A DNA stretch of 64,000 bases. It comes from Pisolithus tinctorius. Taxonomy: Eukaryota; Basidiomycota; Agaricomycetes; Boletales; Pisolithaceae. Shown here piece by piece: positions 1 through 11,023 of the stretch. How positions within the stretch are numbered: the first letter of the stretch is position 1; every line of letters starts with the position of its first letter. Location of the stretch: NCBI GenBank assembly GCA_024663395.1, contig JANFAH010000031.1, positions 1-64,000 of the forward strand. The letters are read 5' to 3'. Under the pieces are notes generated by a model. The model was given only the letters and a program-made list of their open reading frames with translations. It ran no database searches and was not told the DNA's origin. The translations under genes were made by a program, and so were the position numbers.

Positions 1-1
1 C

Positions 2-895
2 ATCACTGACCCCGCCATCGTTGGCACCATCTACCATGAGGTTGACGAGAACTCCCCCCTTGATCTTGTGTACCACACCACTATCCAAGCCCTTTGCCTT
101 GAAGAGCTGTCTTGCTATGTCAATCGACAGAACCCCCTCCTCTCCCCCACACATACCATCCTAAATGAAATTGCACTTGAGCAGGTCCCTCTGCTCCTCA
201 GACTTTTTGATATCCTTGGAGGCACTGACCTCATCTATAACATTCACCAGTACCCCACATTGATCACACCTCCCCCTCCTGGGTCTAGAAGACCCTTGAC
301 TGCAACCTCTCCCCCAGTTTCCTCTGTGTCATCCTCCCCTCCAGTGTCATCGCCATCCTCCCAATCCTCCCACTCGTCTTGCTCTCTCAGAAGAGCAGAT
401 AGACCCCATGCCTGCTGCTTGTCAGGCCCCAACCCACAACCCTGCGAGTCTCATGACTCCCCATCTGAAGTAGACCCTGAAACTGCCTTTGGCATCTCAA
501 GAGCTGAACTCAACTATACCCTGAACATTGTTGAGACCCTTGCCCAATTACCACCATCTCCTGTGCTGAACACACTCGCTGAGGCTGATCACCCTCTCAC
601 CCCCTCCGATCCACACTATTGTCAAGCATGCTATGTCTGTCACTGACTTGGACATGTCCATGTCAATTGTGGACTCTATGAATGCCCCCTTTGTCACACT
701 ACTCACCCTGGGCATATGCAGGCCCAATGTCTGTCCTTACACCCTCGCTGCTTGCTACAAGAAAGAATTGCCACTCCTGGTGTGGTAGATGATCGTACCC
801 TCATTGGGAGTGAGGATGATGACTTATACAACAATAACTTTGACTTCAACAACTCTGCCATTAGCAACATGACCGGAGAACCTTACAGAGAATAG
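2..895 (+). pseudogene. CCHC zinc-knuckle gag-like protein, 3' part, one stop
   Basis: An open frame enters from the window edge and runs to a TAG at 893-895, broken only by a TGA at 644-646. The N-terminal half is acidic and aliphatic, the middle is Pro/Ser-rich, and the C-terminus has zinc-knuckle-like cysteines and histidines (CQACYVCH then a second CPLCH group) followed by an acidic tail ending GEPYRE. Such CCHC proteins with acidic GEPY-like tails are common next to LTR elements in agaricomycetes. The stop falls inside the knuckle where an Arg (CGA) is plausible, so a C-to-T change is the simplest cause. A purine-rich tract and a possible LTR start follow directly at 921-933, so this is probably the last ORF of a retroelement. 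The left end is outside the window. Function as a nucleic-acid-binding gag-like protein is inferred. Confidence 0.55.
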
Positions 896-920
896 TTGAA
901 GTCAGGGACTTCAATGCTTA

Positions 921-945
921 GAAGGGGGGTAATGTTACATTTTGC
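921..945 (+). repeat. Polypurine tract and possible LTR start
   Basis: A GAAGGGGGGT tract is followed at 933 by TGTTACATTTTG, the usual polypurine tract plus TG LTR start. It lies 26 bases after the stop of the CCHC ORF. I cannot find the matching CA end or a second LTR, so the LTR length is unknown. The stretch 946-1383 holds no gene that I can support. Confidence 0.4.
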
Positions 946-1383
946 CCCTACTTTTCCTTTTTCACTGTATGATTACCTCATGTTCGATCCATTGGACCAT
1001 CTTTCCTTTTTGAGCCATCTTCTCTCTGATCTGATGGCTCTCTACTTCCACCACTAGCATTACTTGCTCGTTACATGCTTAGGACATGTGTTGCCATTGT
1101 TCAACCAATGGTGTAGTTACCTCATTACATGCAGATGCCTCATGGTCCATTCTCTTGTAGTATTTAGGCCACCAGCTCAAGTCCTGGAACCCCAGACTTG
1201 AGCTGCTCAATCATATGCAACATTCCTCAGAACTTTGCCCTCAGAGTCCCTAACCAGGACCTCTCTTACTGGCATTGCCTAAATCCTTTGTCATTTATGA
1301 AGGTTACTGCAGCTGTTGCTCAGTAGAAACCAATTGTCTGTGTTTGAGCTCTCCCTATGTCTTGACTTCAGTCAAGCGTAACA

Positions 1384-2258
1384 TCACCATGAAATGCATT
1401 TTTGCCTCTGCTAGAGCAAATATCCATCTTCTTTCTGAATCTGGCCTTTCTGCTCATCAAACCTCCACTACAGCTGGTCAGGGAAGCTCTACTGTGGCCA
1501 GGGTCATTGAAGAGTTCCAGCTAGATTAAGGAAAACCTCAAACTAGGACATCCTTACCAACCTTCTTCTCCTGGCAGAGGAGATTAGTCTCTAGTATGAC
1601 CTCTGGAAGAGCTGAAAATGCTGTCCAGGCTACCCATATAATGTGTGTGGCCCTTTCCTCTCCTGTCACTTCCCAAACTGTTTGCAGTGTGCTCAATTCT
1701 GCATCCCTGAAGGTAATTGTCAAGCAGGAGATGCCACTCTTGTCTTGCAAGCATACACAACAGTGACTTGCCTTTGCTCTTAAGTGCCAAAACTGGACTG
1801 TAGATGACTGCACTGGGGTCATCTGGTCAATTGAGCCCAAGATCAATAGTATTGGACCAGATGGAAGGAAATTTGTGTGGAAAATGGTAGGGAAGTGTTT
1901 GCAGGATAATTCTCTTGCTTGACTACAGCCTTCAGGGATGCAGAATTGAGCACACTGCAAACAGTTTGGGAAGTGACAGGAGAGGAAAGGGCCACACACA
2001 TTATATGGGTAGCCTGGACAGCATTTTCAGCTCTTCCAGAGGTCATACTAGAGACTATTCTCCTCTGCCAGGAGAAGAAGGTTGGTAAGGATGTCCTAGT
2101 TTGAGGTTTTCCTTAATCTAGCTGGAACTCTTCAATGACCCTGGCCACAGTAGAGCTTCCCTGACCAGCTGTAGTGGAGGTTTGATGAGCAGAAAGGCCA
2201 GATTCAGAAAGAAGATGGATATTTGCTCTAGCAGAGGCAAAAATGCATTTCATGGTGA
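1384..2258. repeat. Large inverted repeat (hairpin-capable)
   Basis: The arm at 1384 to about 1737 is repeated in reverse complement at about 1908-2258, with a spacer of about 170 bases. Identity is very high: the translation of one arm read on the minus strand and the other on the plus strand gives nearly the same peptide. No transposase and no clear target duplication were seen. A transcript through it would fold into a long double-stranded hairpin. It could be a foldback element or a head-to-head duplication. 2259-2395 holds nothing I recognise. Confidence 0.8.
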
Positions 2259-2395
2259 AGTAGGGTTAGCTGAGTGAGACCCAAGCCATTTTTATGGCTC
2301 AGGATTATGTAAATTACATAATCAGTCACAGTTGAAGCACAAAATCCCTCAGAAGTTGTCAAATCTTTATGTTATTTACTAAATAATGACTGACA

Positions 2396-2617
2396 ACATC
2401 ATGCTCAAAAAAGTGTCCCAATGACATGTCATTTCAAAATGGTAATATCTTGGTGCCATGTCAACCAAATTACATAATCAAGCTCTTGTTGTGAAGGAAA
2501 CAGTTAGTACTATTTTTGGTCCTGCAGGAGTTTGAACTAATTCCTTTTGGCTCTCTCATAAATCTTAACTCCTTCCAAAATCACCCAACATTGGGACACT
2601 TTTTTGAGCCACTGTAG
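2396..2617. mobile_element. MITE-like element with Tc1/mariner-like inverted ends
   Basis: GCTCAAAAAAGTGTCCCAATG at about 2403-2423 recurs in reverse complement at about 2587-2608. The right end reads outward as CAGTGGCTCAAAAAAG next to TA, the typical form of Tc1/mariner terminal repeats. The left end is mutated (CATCATGCTC), so a TA target duplication cannot be confirmed. There is no coding capacity inside. It abuts and slightly overlaps the ERG26-like pseudogene. Confidence 0.45.
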
Positions 2618-3270
2618 GGACTGAGTGGCTGTGCAGAGCTGTGTAACCCACAGTGATATCCAGTTGTGGCACATATGGGAGGGAGAGCATGGTGTAGAAA
2701 CTTGTTGAGCATTGCTGTCATGCTCTTGGGGTCTAGTCTAGGTTTGCACAACATGGTAGAAGAGTAAGAGGGAGGAGGAACAAGCTGGTTCCCCATGAGT
2801 CTGTGTGCACTTGTGATGCTCCTGACATAGGTATAATCAAACAGATTATTGTTGTTGCTGATCAATTGGCTGTCTCCAGGCCTGAATGTCCCTTGGGCAT
2901 CATTATACATGTCAAACAACTTCTCTGGAAAGGGCACTTGCTTGTCAACATTTAAGATGTCAGTGCCCTTAAATATGATGCTTGCAGAACTTGTGTAGAC
3001 AAGTCTACAGTTGCCAGCTGTGTCAATGACAGCTCTGGTGCCTTTGATGTTGGCCTTGACATAGACAGAGAGGTCTTTCATGCCTTTCTGTAGCACAGTA
3101 TTCTGTAGGATATATGTGATTCCCAATTCCTTCAATATATCTCCCAATCCAAACAAGACACCACTGTGTCTCTGCACAATATCTAACACAAAGACAGCAT
3201 CTCCCTTTGCTAACTGCTCAATGGCATGTCGACCTAAAAACTCGCTTCAATTGACAGTAAGGTAGGTGTG
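2581..3270 (-). pseudogene. ERG26-like sterol C-4 decarboxylase/3-dehydrogenase fragment
   Basis: The minus-strand translation follows the NAD-dependent 3-beta-hydroxysteroid/sterol-4-alpha-carboxylate 3-dehydrogenase family (ERG26 in ergosterol synthesis) from its N-terminus. It has a damaged Rossmann glycine loop (stop, then FLGRH), LAKGD, FDIVQRH-like, NIKGTRAVIDTAGNC, LVYTSSASIIFKGTDI, PFPEKLFDMYND, FRPGD, and NNNNLFDYTYV. Two segments present in the family are missing: the stretch after MYND, which holds the active-site Lys of the YxxxK motif, and the stretch between GDSQLIS and NNNN. The glycine loop reads VN-stop-SEF where GGxGF is expected, which fits mainly G-to-A changes. It cannot encode an active enzyme. 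It sits alone among repeats and is probably a host-gene fragment carried or duplicated by transposition. I see no introns. Confidence 0.75.
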
Positions 3271-3379
3271 GGCATTGTCCCATTGAAGGGACACAGTCAT
3301 TTGTCATTCTGACCTGAACCTTCATACTGCAAATGTGACATTGCTTGTAGAACCATCAATACCTTGTAAAAACTTGTAC

Positions 3380-5740
3380 TCCCTAAAATAATGAAGATGT
3401 AAGTAAAGTACTTCAAAGAAAAAACTGAAGTTTGGGCCATTGAGCCCAGCCAGCAGGGCTTCAATGCCTCTCACATCCTGCATGTCTCATAGCAGCTCTG
3501 AGTTTTGCCATTGCATTACTATTCATACCAAGTCTTGTGCACAAGTCCATGGGGTCACTTTGAGCTTGATTCTTGTGGAACTTCAGGGCTGTCAATGTAC
3601 TTGTTGTGCTGTATGTTGATGTGTCCTTTCTTCTGAATCATTGTCTACTCTAGAATAATGTACCTGTAAGCAAGAAGTCATGCAACAAAGATAAAAACTA
3701 GGGCCATTGCACTTCAAGTGCATGAACACATTTCCACAATTGGATGGCTCCATCAACTTTGCCTTGTAATGGAGGTAACTTTGGTGAAAACAGCTGTAAA
3801 CAGTAATACTGATGTGTTTCCTGAGCACTGTGAGTGATCGCAATACATGGTGAGTAAATCACAGTTCAAGCCTGAGCAAGGCTTGCCCAAGAATAGTGAC
3901 AGTAGCCTTGATGTGAACTCGTTGCATATATCTGTCATCCCTTGAGCTGTTGGGCTCAGCATTCATGCTCATCAGATCTCATATCCTCAATGATTGCTGT
4001 CGTAATTTGACCTGTAGTCCTTGCACTCATCTTGCTGTATTTCTGCACAACCTTCAATCATAGACCATCATAGATTCTTGAGTCTTGATTGTGGGGATGC
4101 TGGTTGCACTTCATCACAACTGTCTTCCATCCCTAGAGTAGGATAGATGTAAGTAAGACATTCTAGAATCAAAACAAAACCCTGGGCTGTCAAGCCCAGT
4201 ACCCATGCTCATTGCACCTCATTTCCATTGAACAGCTGATCCAGTCCCACACAGTCTTTGGTCTGTGTCAAGCCTTGTCATCATTGTCATCTCTTGTATT
4301 GCAGTTGCTGTTCATTGTAGATATTTGTCTTTCCTAGAATAATGAAGCTGTGAGTAGCATGTCCAGAAATAAATGCAGAACTTTGAGCTATCAAGCCTGT
4401 CACTTGTTTCCACCATGCCTCATATCCATTGTATGGCCACTCTTGCATCACATGGCCTTCAATCTGCATCGGGTGTTGTCACTGTCATTGCCACCCATGT
4501 TGGTGGTGTCATTGTCCTTGTTGCCCTTGCTAGTGTTGTTGTCACTGTCACTGCTCATTTGTAGTTTGCCATAGGTTCTTGAACCATGACTGCGTGGATG
4601 TAGGTCATACTTCATCTTGTATATCCATTTTCCCTAGAGTAGCATAGTCATAAGTAAAACACTTTGAAATCAAAACAAACCCATGAGCCATAGTGCTCAG
4701 TATCTGCACTCATCATGCCTCATCTCCATTGAACAGCTGATCCAGTGTCACACAGCCTTTGATCTGTGTCAAGCATTGTCATCATTGTCATTCTTTGCAC
4801 TGCAGCCACCTGGATGTTGCTTGCATGTTGTTGTATACAGTCACTTTCCCTAGGATAGAGTAGATGTAAGTAACACATTCCAGAATCAAAACAGACCCTT
4901 GGGCCATCGAGCCTGACATCTGTGCTCATTGCGCCTCATCTCCACCAAATGGCAACTCTCTCTACCCATGGCCATTGATCCATGCCAAGTCTAATCATCA
5001 TCTTTGTTCCTTGTATTGTGATCATCCAGGTGTCAGTCACTCTTCGTCAAATATAGCCATTTCCCATAGAATAGAGTATCTGTAAGTAAAATGCTATGGA
5101 ATCGAAACAGAACCTTGGGCTGTCGAGCCCAGTACCCATGCTCGTCGCACCTTGTTCCCATTGAATGGCTGTTCTAGCCTCACACAGCCTTTGATCTGTG
5201 CTGAGCATCATTGTCATCATTCTTCTTTGTACTGCAGTTGCTGTTCATCATAGATAGCTACCTTCCCTAGAATAGCATAGATGTAAGTAAAGCATCTCAA
5301 AATCAAAATGAACCTCTGAGCCATTGAGCTCAGTACCCATGCTCCTTGTGCCCCATTCCCATTGAATGGCATCTCCTGTCTCACACAGCCATTGCTCCAC
5401 ATCCAGCACCATCATTGTCTCTTGTAGCCTTGCAATGATGACTCCTTGTCTCTCTTTGTACACCATGTTAGATCCTTGTATGTTGGTTGTACTCCATTGT
5501 ATATAGTCATTTTCCCTAAGACAGAGTAATTGTAAGTAAAATGCTATGGAATCAGAATGAAACCTTGGCTGTCAAGCCCAGTACCCATGCTTGTAGTGCC
5601 TTGTTCCAATTGAATGGCACAGTTGATCTCAACTGGCCATTGACTTGTGCTAGGTCTAGTTGTTGTTGTCATTGCTGTCACTCGAGTTGCTGCCATTGTC
5701 ACTCACATTGTTGTCACCATCACTTGTAACCATGGTAGTT
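3380..5740. repeat. Degenerate tandem array of 190-300-bp units with a conserved stem-loop
   Basis: At least nine units share a core of about 75-100 bp: TAGAATA, then ATGTAAGTAA, then GAATCAAAACA, then a hairpin, then AGTACCCATGCTC and CCATTGAA-GGC. The hairpins lie at 3433-3448, 3701-3712 (decayed), 4183-4198, 4385-4398, 4684-4699, 4900-4915, 5116-5131, 5317-5332 and 5565-5580. Stems vary but keep pairing: TGGGCT/AGCCCA in some units and TGAGC/GCTCA in others. Each unit also has a 5' splice-site-like GTAAGT about 50 nt before an AG, so the array could be a repeatedly duplicated exon-intron segment. Read on the minus strand, the units give a related peptide containing motifs like FYLHLCYSRE, but frames are broken. 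Product and origin are unknown. Confidence 0.75.
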
Positions 5741-5801
5741 CATGTGTGGTAGGTCATTCACCCCATTCTTCATATCCTGTGATTGCAGCAATCTTGCATA
5801 G

Positions 5802-6464
5802 TCATCCTGTAGCACTAGTCTCATCAGTATGTAGTGTTACTTGCATGTGCATGGCATTAGTGTGCAGAGCAATCACATGACTTTGCTTAGTCAACATCAC
5901 AGGACTTTCTGCACAAGTCCTAATACTGAGTGCACATGTTGATACTCTCAATGGATTCTTGAATAAAACATCTATTGCCAACCCTGCATGGCCACAGAAT
6001 ACTTTGGGCATGAGGGCATTCCTTGCTGCATGCTTCAATATTTCAACTTGCAAAACCTCTTCTGGTGGCTTCCTTCACATGTCTGAAATCAATGACCTTT
6101 TGATCTTGATCCTTCTTGCTATAACCTTTGCCTTGGTATGATTCATGCACTTCAGTGCCCTGTGTGAGTCAGTGGTTTCTCCATACACCAACCTCTCTGC
6201 CTCAAGGCTGCTTGCAAGCATTTCAAGCTGCTCAACTTCAACTCCTGTGGGCTTTGTGTGTTCTTTGAGCCTCTCTGCTTCAAACTCAAGCAGAATCTTT
6301 GATACAAATGACTCATCTGCCAATTGCTGAACCTCTTTGCTGACTGCAGGAACCTCAATGATGTTTGCTTTGAGACTTTGACATCTTAAGCTGAAAGTAT
6401 CAGTAGCTAGTTGAGAAACTTGGTGAGAATGAAATGAAAAACCCCCTTGAGCATGCTTGCTTGC
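5802..6464 (-). pseudogene. Gypsy gag C-terminal region remnant
   Basis: Two minus-strand open stretches (6323-6075 and 6053-5802) are in one frame, separated by a single stop near 6072-6074. The peptide is rich in charged residues (ILLEFEAERLKE, LEMLASSLEAERLVYGE) and continues upstream to the edge of the inserted U element at 6465. Because the U element there is flanked by the duplication TTGC and the gag pseudogene lies on its other side in the same orientation, this is the distal part of the same Gypsy gag or gag-pol linker. No catalytic motif is visible. Its exact place in the polyprotein is inferred from position only. Confidence 0.45.
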
Positions 6465-8331
6465 TGTGAGTCAAAGTGTGGAAAGGTGGTGAAAACCAAC
6501 CAAAACCAACACAAAAGACAAATAAAGTGTGAGTGGTGGTGTGCCTCCACAGGACCTGGAGTGCAGAAAAATCTAAGAGGGGGAAATTTCAAGTGGAGGG
6601 TGCTCTTTGCACAAGTTGACAACAAGTTATGCAGGAACAAATGAGTGAGTGGTGACTTGATGGGGGGATGCTGAACAGAGTGAAGGTGTTCAGCCAAAAG
6701 TACTTGGGAGTAATGGACTTCAATAGAATGTGCTCCTGGCACAAGTCAATGATGAGTTATGCAGGAGTGGAGGGATGACTAAGCAAGACTGCTGACTAAG
6801 AGTGGAGAAAGCTTCAGATAAAGGATGGAGGTAGATAGAGCCTTGATGGAGCCTCAACTACCAAGTATGATGAATGGTGACAAATAGACTCTTCCAAATG
6901 AGCCTCAACTGTTGATGATGAGGTATGCACTGAGAGAGCTGAACTGACTGCTGAGTGACTTCTGGATTGCTTCTTCACTTGGGGGTTGTAGCTAAGTACA
7001 TGGGGGTTTATATACTGTGGGGGGAGCACAGCTTGTGAAAAACAAGGCACAAATGCTTGGTAAGTAATGAGTAAGGACTGAGTAATCATGATGAGTAAGC
7101 AAGAAATGAAAAGTAAGCAAGCAAAGAAGATTGGTAAGTATTGGCAATGAATGAGTCAAGGATAATCAAAATATCACAAAATGAGTCAAATGGAGTCAGA
7201 AACTGAGTAAGCACACTGGTATCACATTAGGGGGTGGCAATGCAAGTCAGATTTTGGCAGAGACATCTCTAGATCCAAAGATGACATGACAGATGGATGG
7301 TGTTTCCAATAGGGAAGTATTAATTCCAGAATTGAAGGGCATGAATCAAGCATCAAATGGGGCTAGGGTGTTGGGGGTCTGTGGGGCAATGGGAGCATAA
7401 GCAATCACATCTCCCACCCTTTCATCCTCTCAGTGAAGTTAACAAAAGCTTCATGAATGGGGCTCTGATGGAGGAGGAGAAGGGGGGATGTCTTCTGCTG
7501 GATCTTGCAGTAAGAAGGCAAGATGCATGTCATACTCATCATGGATGCAATCAGGGAGGCTGGAGAACAGTAGATTATGCTGCAGCTGTCACAATGTGGG
7601 AAGAATGATGGATGAGATTGGAATAAAGATGGTGCAGGGAGCAGGGAGGAACAATCCATATGCTTCATCAACTGGGGAGACTGAAATGACCACATAAGAC
7701 CTTTCTAACCAAGTGACAGACCTGAGGCAACCAAAGAACATCCTTCTGGAAGTCATACTGACAAGGAGAACAAGCTGACCAAGCTGCATGGGATGAGACA
7801 GGGCTTACAATGATGAAATGAACCAGGGGGCTTCAGGACAGAAGCTGGTGGGAACACCTGGCAGATATACATAGCCACTTTCTCTGGCAAATGAGCCAAG
7901 TGAGATGATTGACAAAGAGGTGGCCATTTCTGATGGACCTAGTGAAATGAGCATCTGATGGATGGAGTGCTGTAGAAATGCATAGGGTGCAAGGATCCTC
8001 TCCAAATTTGGAAGGCAGAATTGCATGGCTGAGCACTTTAAGTGAGTGTGAGAATGGAGTCGATATCTTTGGAAATGGTGGAGATATGACAAAAACTGGA
8101 ATGCCATACATGGGTGCTAAAAACCTTTAATGTGCACTTAACTCACTTCCTCTTTTCTCTCTAGCACTGATGACTTGTTCTTGTGCAAAGGATGACTGCT
8201 CATGTCCAGCAGTCTTTCTATGCATGAGTCCTTTAGTCTTCATCTGCATGGCATGGGCATTGTGTGCAACTCATCAATGAGTTAGGCAGAGTCAGCTGTA
8301 ACCATGTCCACAACACCTGTGGTGTGTGACA
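6465..8331 (-). mobile_element. U element (solo-LTR-like), minus orientation, TSD TTGC
   Basis: A 1867-bp unit runs from TGTGAGTCAAAG to GTGTGTGACA and is flanked by TTGC at 6461-6464 and 8332-8335. On the minus strand it starts TGTCACACACC and ends GACTCACA, as do the copies at 13790, 22381, 24470, 27620 and 55033. TG...CA ends, a short fixed duplication and a TATA box about 500 bp before the 3' end (minus strand) are LTR traits. It sits inside a Gypsy gag pseudogene. The U3 reading frame (next entry) is broken here. Confidence 0.8.
7405..7950 (-). pseudogene. U3 reading frame of the U element, broken copy
   Basis: The minus strand carries the start MATSLSIISL, then SGYVYLPGVPTSF, but stops early at FISSL. 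Later blocks survive in other frames (VLLVSMTSRR-FFGCLRSV, YVVISVSPVDEAYG, LPAPCTIFIP, IHDEYDMHLA-like). This is the same small protein as the intact one at 24873-25352. Stops and shifts fit C-to-T decay plus small indels. The product family is unknown to me. Confidence 0.6.
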
Positions 8332-9540
8332 TTGCCTCAAATCCAATTGGCACCTTTGTTACAAGTGGTTCTTCAACCAACACTGGTTCAACTTGCTCGA
8401 GCTTTGGTGCTTCCTGTAACTTGGTAGTCAGTAGTTCATTCATACTCGAAGAAAACTCTTTCATCTCGAAACAGGATGCTGCTGCTGCTTCAACAAGCCT
8501 GCCAGGACTTCTGTCTTCACTTTTTGACTTCTCAGATGGACTGCATGGCTGCATGCAACTTGTCAAAGCTATTTTTGGCACTTTCTTGCATTCTATGTAT
8601 CTTGATAATTCTGTAGATCCCTGCATATTGGTCATCAGTCAGTCATGTGTAGGCATAGTTGGAAAACACTTCATAGGTAGTTGTTTCTCATCTGAACTTG
8701 ATTCTGGTCACTTTGTGGTTGAGTGTAATGTTCTGTGCTTGTCCAAGGTTGCTCCAAGCAAAATCCTTTCTGTAGAAACTTTGTAGCCACAACCATTACT
8801 TGTTCTATGGGCCATGGGTCGTCGGAATGTCGCTGTCAATTGTCACATCGCATTTTCTGCAAGATTTTTCACCAAAATTCTTTGTCAAAACCTTGTAGAT
8901 AAAGGTCTTTGAGTTCATCAGCCTCAAGTTGCTTGGACACCCATAGATATGTTGCTAAATCTAGAAAATAAAGCCTGTAGATTGTCAGTTCTTCCTCCAT
9001 ATGAATTTCTCTGCTTGCTCAACTGTCAACAAGGCTGTAAAGGTCACTCTTTGAATACTGTTGATCTAGTTTCCAGGATGCAGGATACAAACACATGACA
9101 GCCACCACAAATTTGGGCCAATTCAACCAATCGTTGACAAAATCATACCATGAGTCAGAGACTTTGCTGCCTGCATACCAACAAGCCCATTTCACCCATT
9201 CTTGGTCATCAAATCATTTCTCATGCTTGCAAAGACTTTGAACCTCTTCAAAATACCTAAAAAGGTCAGATGCACACCCTGAGAACCATGGTGCATCCCT
9301 TGAATGCCTCTGTGGCATTCCCTTGAGTTCTTCTGGCGCATTCTCACAGCTTCTTCACAAAAACTTGACTATTAATTTCCCTTTGGACTTGCTTCTCAGC
9401 TCAAGTGATCTTTGACTTTGTCACTTGCTCAACATTTGCTGCTTGAAAAATAGTTCTGAAAATTTTGAAGTTCCTGAGCATAGACTGTAACTAGAATCAA
9501 GACCTTAAACACTTAGCTTGTCCAGCCTAATCCAGAAAAA
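8332..9540 (-). pseudogene. Gypsy gag, degenerate
   Basis: The minus-strand translation in shifting frames shows agaricomycete Gypsy gag blocks: SLCKHEK, DDQEWVKWACWYAG, SWYDFVNDWLNWPKFV, LYPASWKLDQQYSKSDL, SDDPWPIEQV, and a tail LEQVEPVLVEEPL-VTKVPIGFEA cut by the U element at 8331. Several TGA/TAG stops replace plausible Arg or Trp codons. Gag would form the particle in which reverse transcription occurs; this copy cannot. Its 5' LTR and primer-binding site lie just upstream on the minus strand (9592-10020), and the C-terminal part continues at 6464-5802 after the insertion. Confidence 0.6.
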
Positions 9541-9591
9541 ATTCATGTGGTGATAAAGAGGTGGCTTCTTTCCCCAAAATGAACAGAACCT

Positions 9592-9609
9592 CCCTCATGG
9601 TGGGCTCCA
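9592..9609 (-). promoter_or_regulatory. Primer-binding site of the 9.6-kb Gypsy
   Basis: Reading the minus strand, the LTR ends CCTACA, followed two bases later by TGGAGCCCACCATGAGGG. TGG is the complement of a tRNA CCA end. Almost the same 18 bases follow the LTRs that end at 31275 and 33603, so three Gypsy elements here use one primer type. Confidence 0.65.
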
Positions 9610-9611
9610 GA

Positions 9612-10020
9612 TGTAGGAATAGGTAATAGATAGGACCTAAAATTAGTAATTGTCAGTAATGGGCAAGTATTGTGCTCAACCCAAAAGGGAGGTTCTCTCT
9701 GGAGAAAAGAAGTGTAGTAAAAGTGTAAAAATGCGAACTGAAATGAATACTTAGCTCTGCCTGTCCAATACCTTCTGCCAGTCCTCCTGGCACTTTGGGT
9801 ACTCCCCAAAGTAATAAATCTAACCTCAAAAACTCACCAAAATGTGAGACAAAATCACCCTACTGCTGAGGGCCTCTGACATGGATTGCTTTTATGGTAA
9901 ACTGAACTTGCACAAACACAGTGTGCATGCTTAGTCAGCAATGTGGCTGCTTGCCACTAAGTCCAGTGGTACAAACATGAAAACAAAAGCAAGAAACAAA
10001 ACACAAGTCCCCCAACCCCT
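9612..10020 (-). repeat. 5' LTR of a minus-strand Gypsy, outer end truncated
   Basis: It starts TGTAGGAATAGG at 9612 (3' end on the minus strand) and runs to about 10020, where plus-strand Gypsy sequence begins. Layout and some blocks (GTGCATGCTTAGTCAGC, AACCCCTAA) match the 394-bp LTR at 31275-31668. The outer TG end and its duplication are not identifiable. Noncoding. Confidence 0.5.
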
Positions 10021-10035
10021 AAACTCCTGACCAAG

Positions 10036-11023
10036 ATGAATTCTCTTAGGGAACCTGAACTTGTTCCCTACACCACCTGTGGATGGAGCAAAACTCCATG
10101 TCACTGCCCCTATGGTCTACTGAAGCAACTCCCCATCCCAGAGAGACCTTGGAACTCCATCTCCATGGACTTCATCAAACACCTCCCCAACTCCAATGGT
10201 TCACTCTGCCATCCTCATGGTAGTGGACCACCTCTCAAAGCAAGCAGTGTTCATCCCCACCCACAACTCTGTCACCTCCACTGAACTTGCTAAGCTCTTC
10301 CTTACCCATGTCTTCTCCAAGCATGGGGTACCTACTAATGTCACCTCTGACAGAGGTCCTGAGTTCATCTCTCACTTCTTCCACTCTCTAGGACAGGCCC
10401 TTGAAATGTGTCTTCACTTTGGGTTACCACCAGAAGGCAATGGCCAGACTGAGTGAATGAACCAGACCCTCAAGCAGTACCTTCGTGTCTACTGTAACTA
10501 CCAAGACAACTGGTCTGAGTTTTACCACTAGTGGAGTTCGCTTTTAACAATGCACCAAGTGCAACAACTGGAGTCTCTCCCTTCTTCACTAACAAGGGAT
10601 ACCATCCAAACCTGTCTGTGGTCCCTGACCAGGACTTCACCTCTCCATGGGCTCATGACTATGTCATTGAGCTCTCCACCCTCCATGGCTTCCTCCACTC
10701 CAAAATGTCCCCCACTCAGCAGTGTTACCCGGGTCCAGCAGATGCCAAACACATACCTCTGCCTGGGTTCAAGGTCAGAGAACAGGCCTACGTCAAAGCC
10801 AAGTACTTCCATCCCACTCATCCTTCAGAAAAACTCTCCAAAAAGTACTTAGGTCTGTTCACCATCTTGGCCAGGCCAGGTATGCACTCCATCACCCTTA
10901 AGCTCCCTGACATGTGCTTGGTACATCCAGTCTTCCATGTCTCACAACTGGAAGCTGCAGTGGCTAATCCCTTCCCAAACCAACAACAACCTCCACCTCT
11001 GCCAGTGGATGTCAATGGTGGCT
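10036..11023 (+). pseudogene. Gypsy integrase fragment
   Basis: The plus-strand frames give an integrase of the Ty3/Gypsy type: [22 protein letters not shown] (first catalytic Asp), [25 protein letters not shown] (second Asp), GNGQTE followed by a TGA (catalytic Glu kept; next residue lost), NQTLKQYLRVYCNYQDNW, then EFAFNNAPSATTGVSPFFTNKGYHP and the SH3-like tail ending HVSQLEAA and PPPLPVDVN. There are at least two frameshifts and one stop. It is truncated on the left at about 10030. On the right it is cut at 11023 by the LTR of the minus-strand Gypsy, which removed the chromodomain. Zinc-binding, RNase H and RT parts are absent. Inactive. Confidence 0.85.

Noticed and set aside
933..1380. 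Complete LTR
   Set aside because: Only the TG start after a polypurine tract is visible; no matching end or second copy in the window.
6407..6742. Minus-strand 111-codon ORF at the U element end
   Set aside because: Lies across R/U5 and the insertion junction; not conserved as a frame in other copies.
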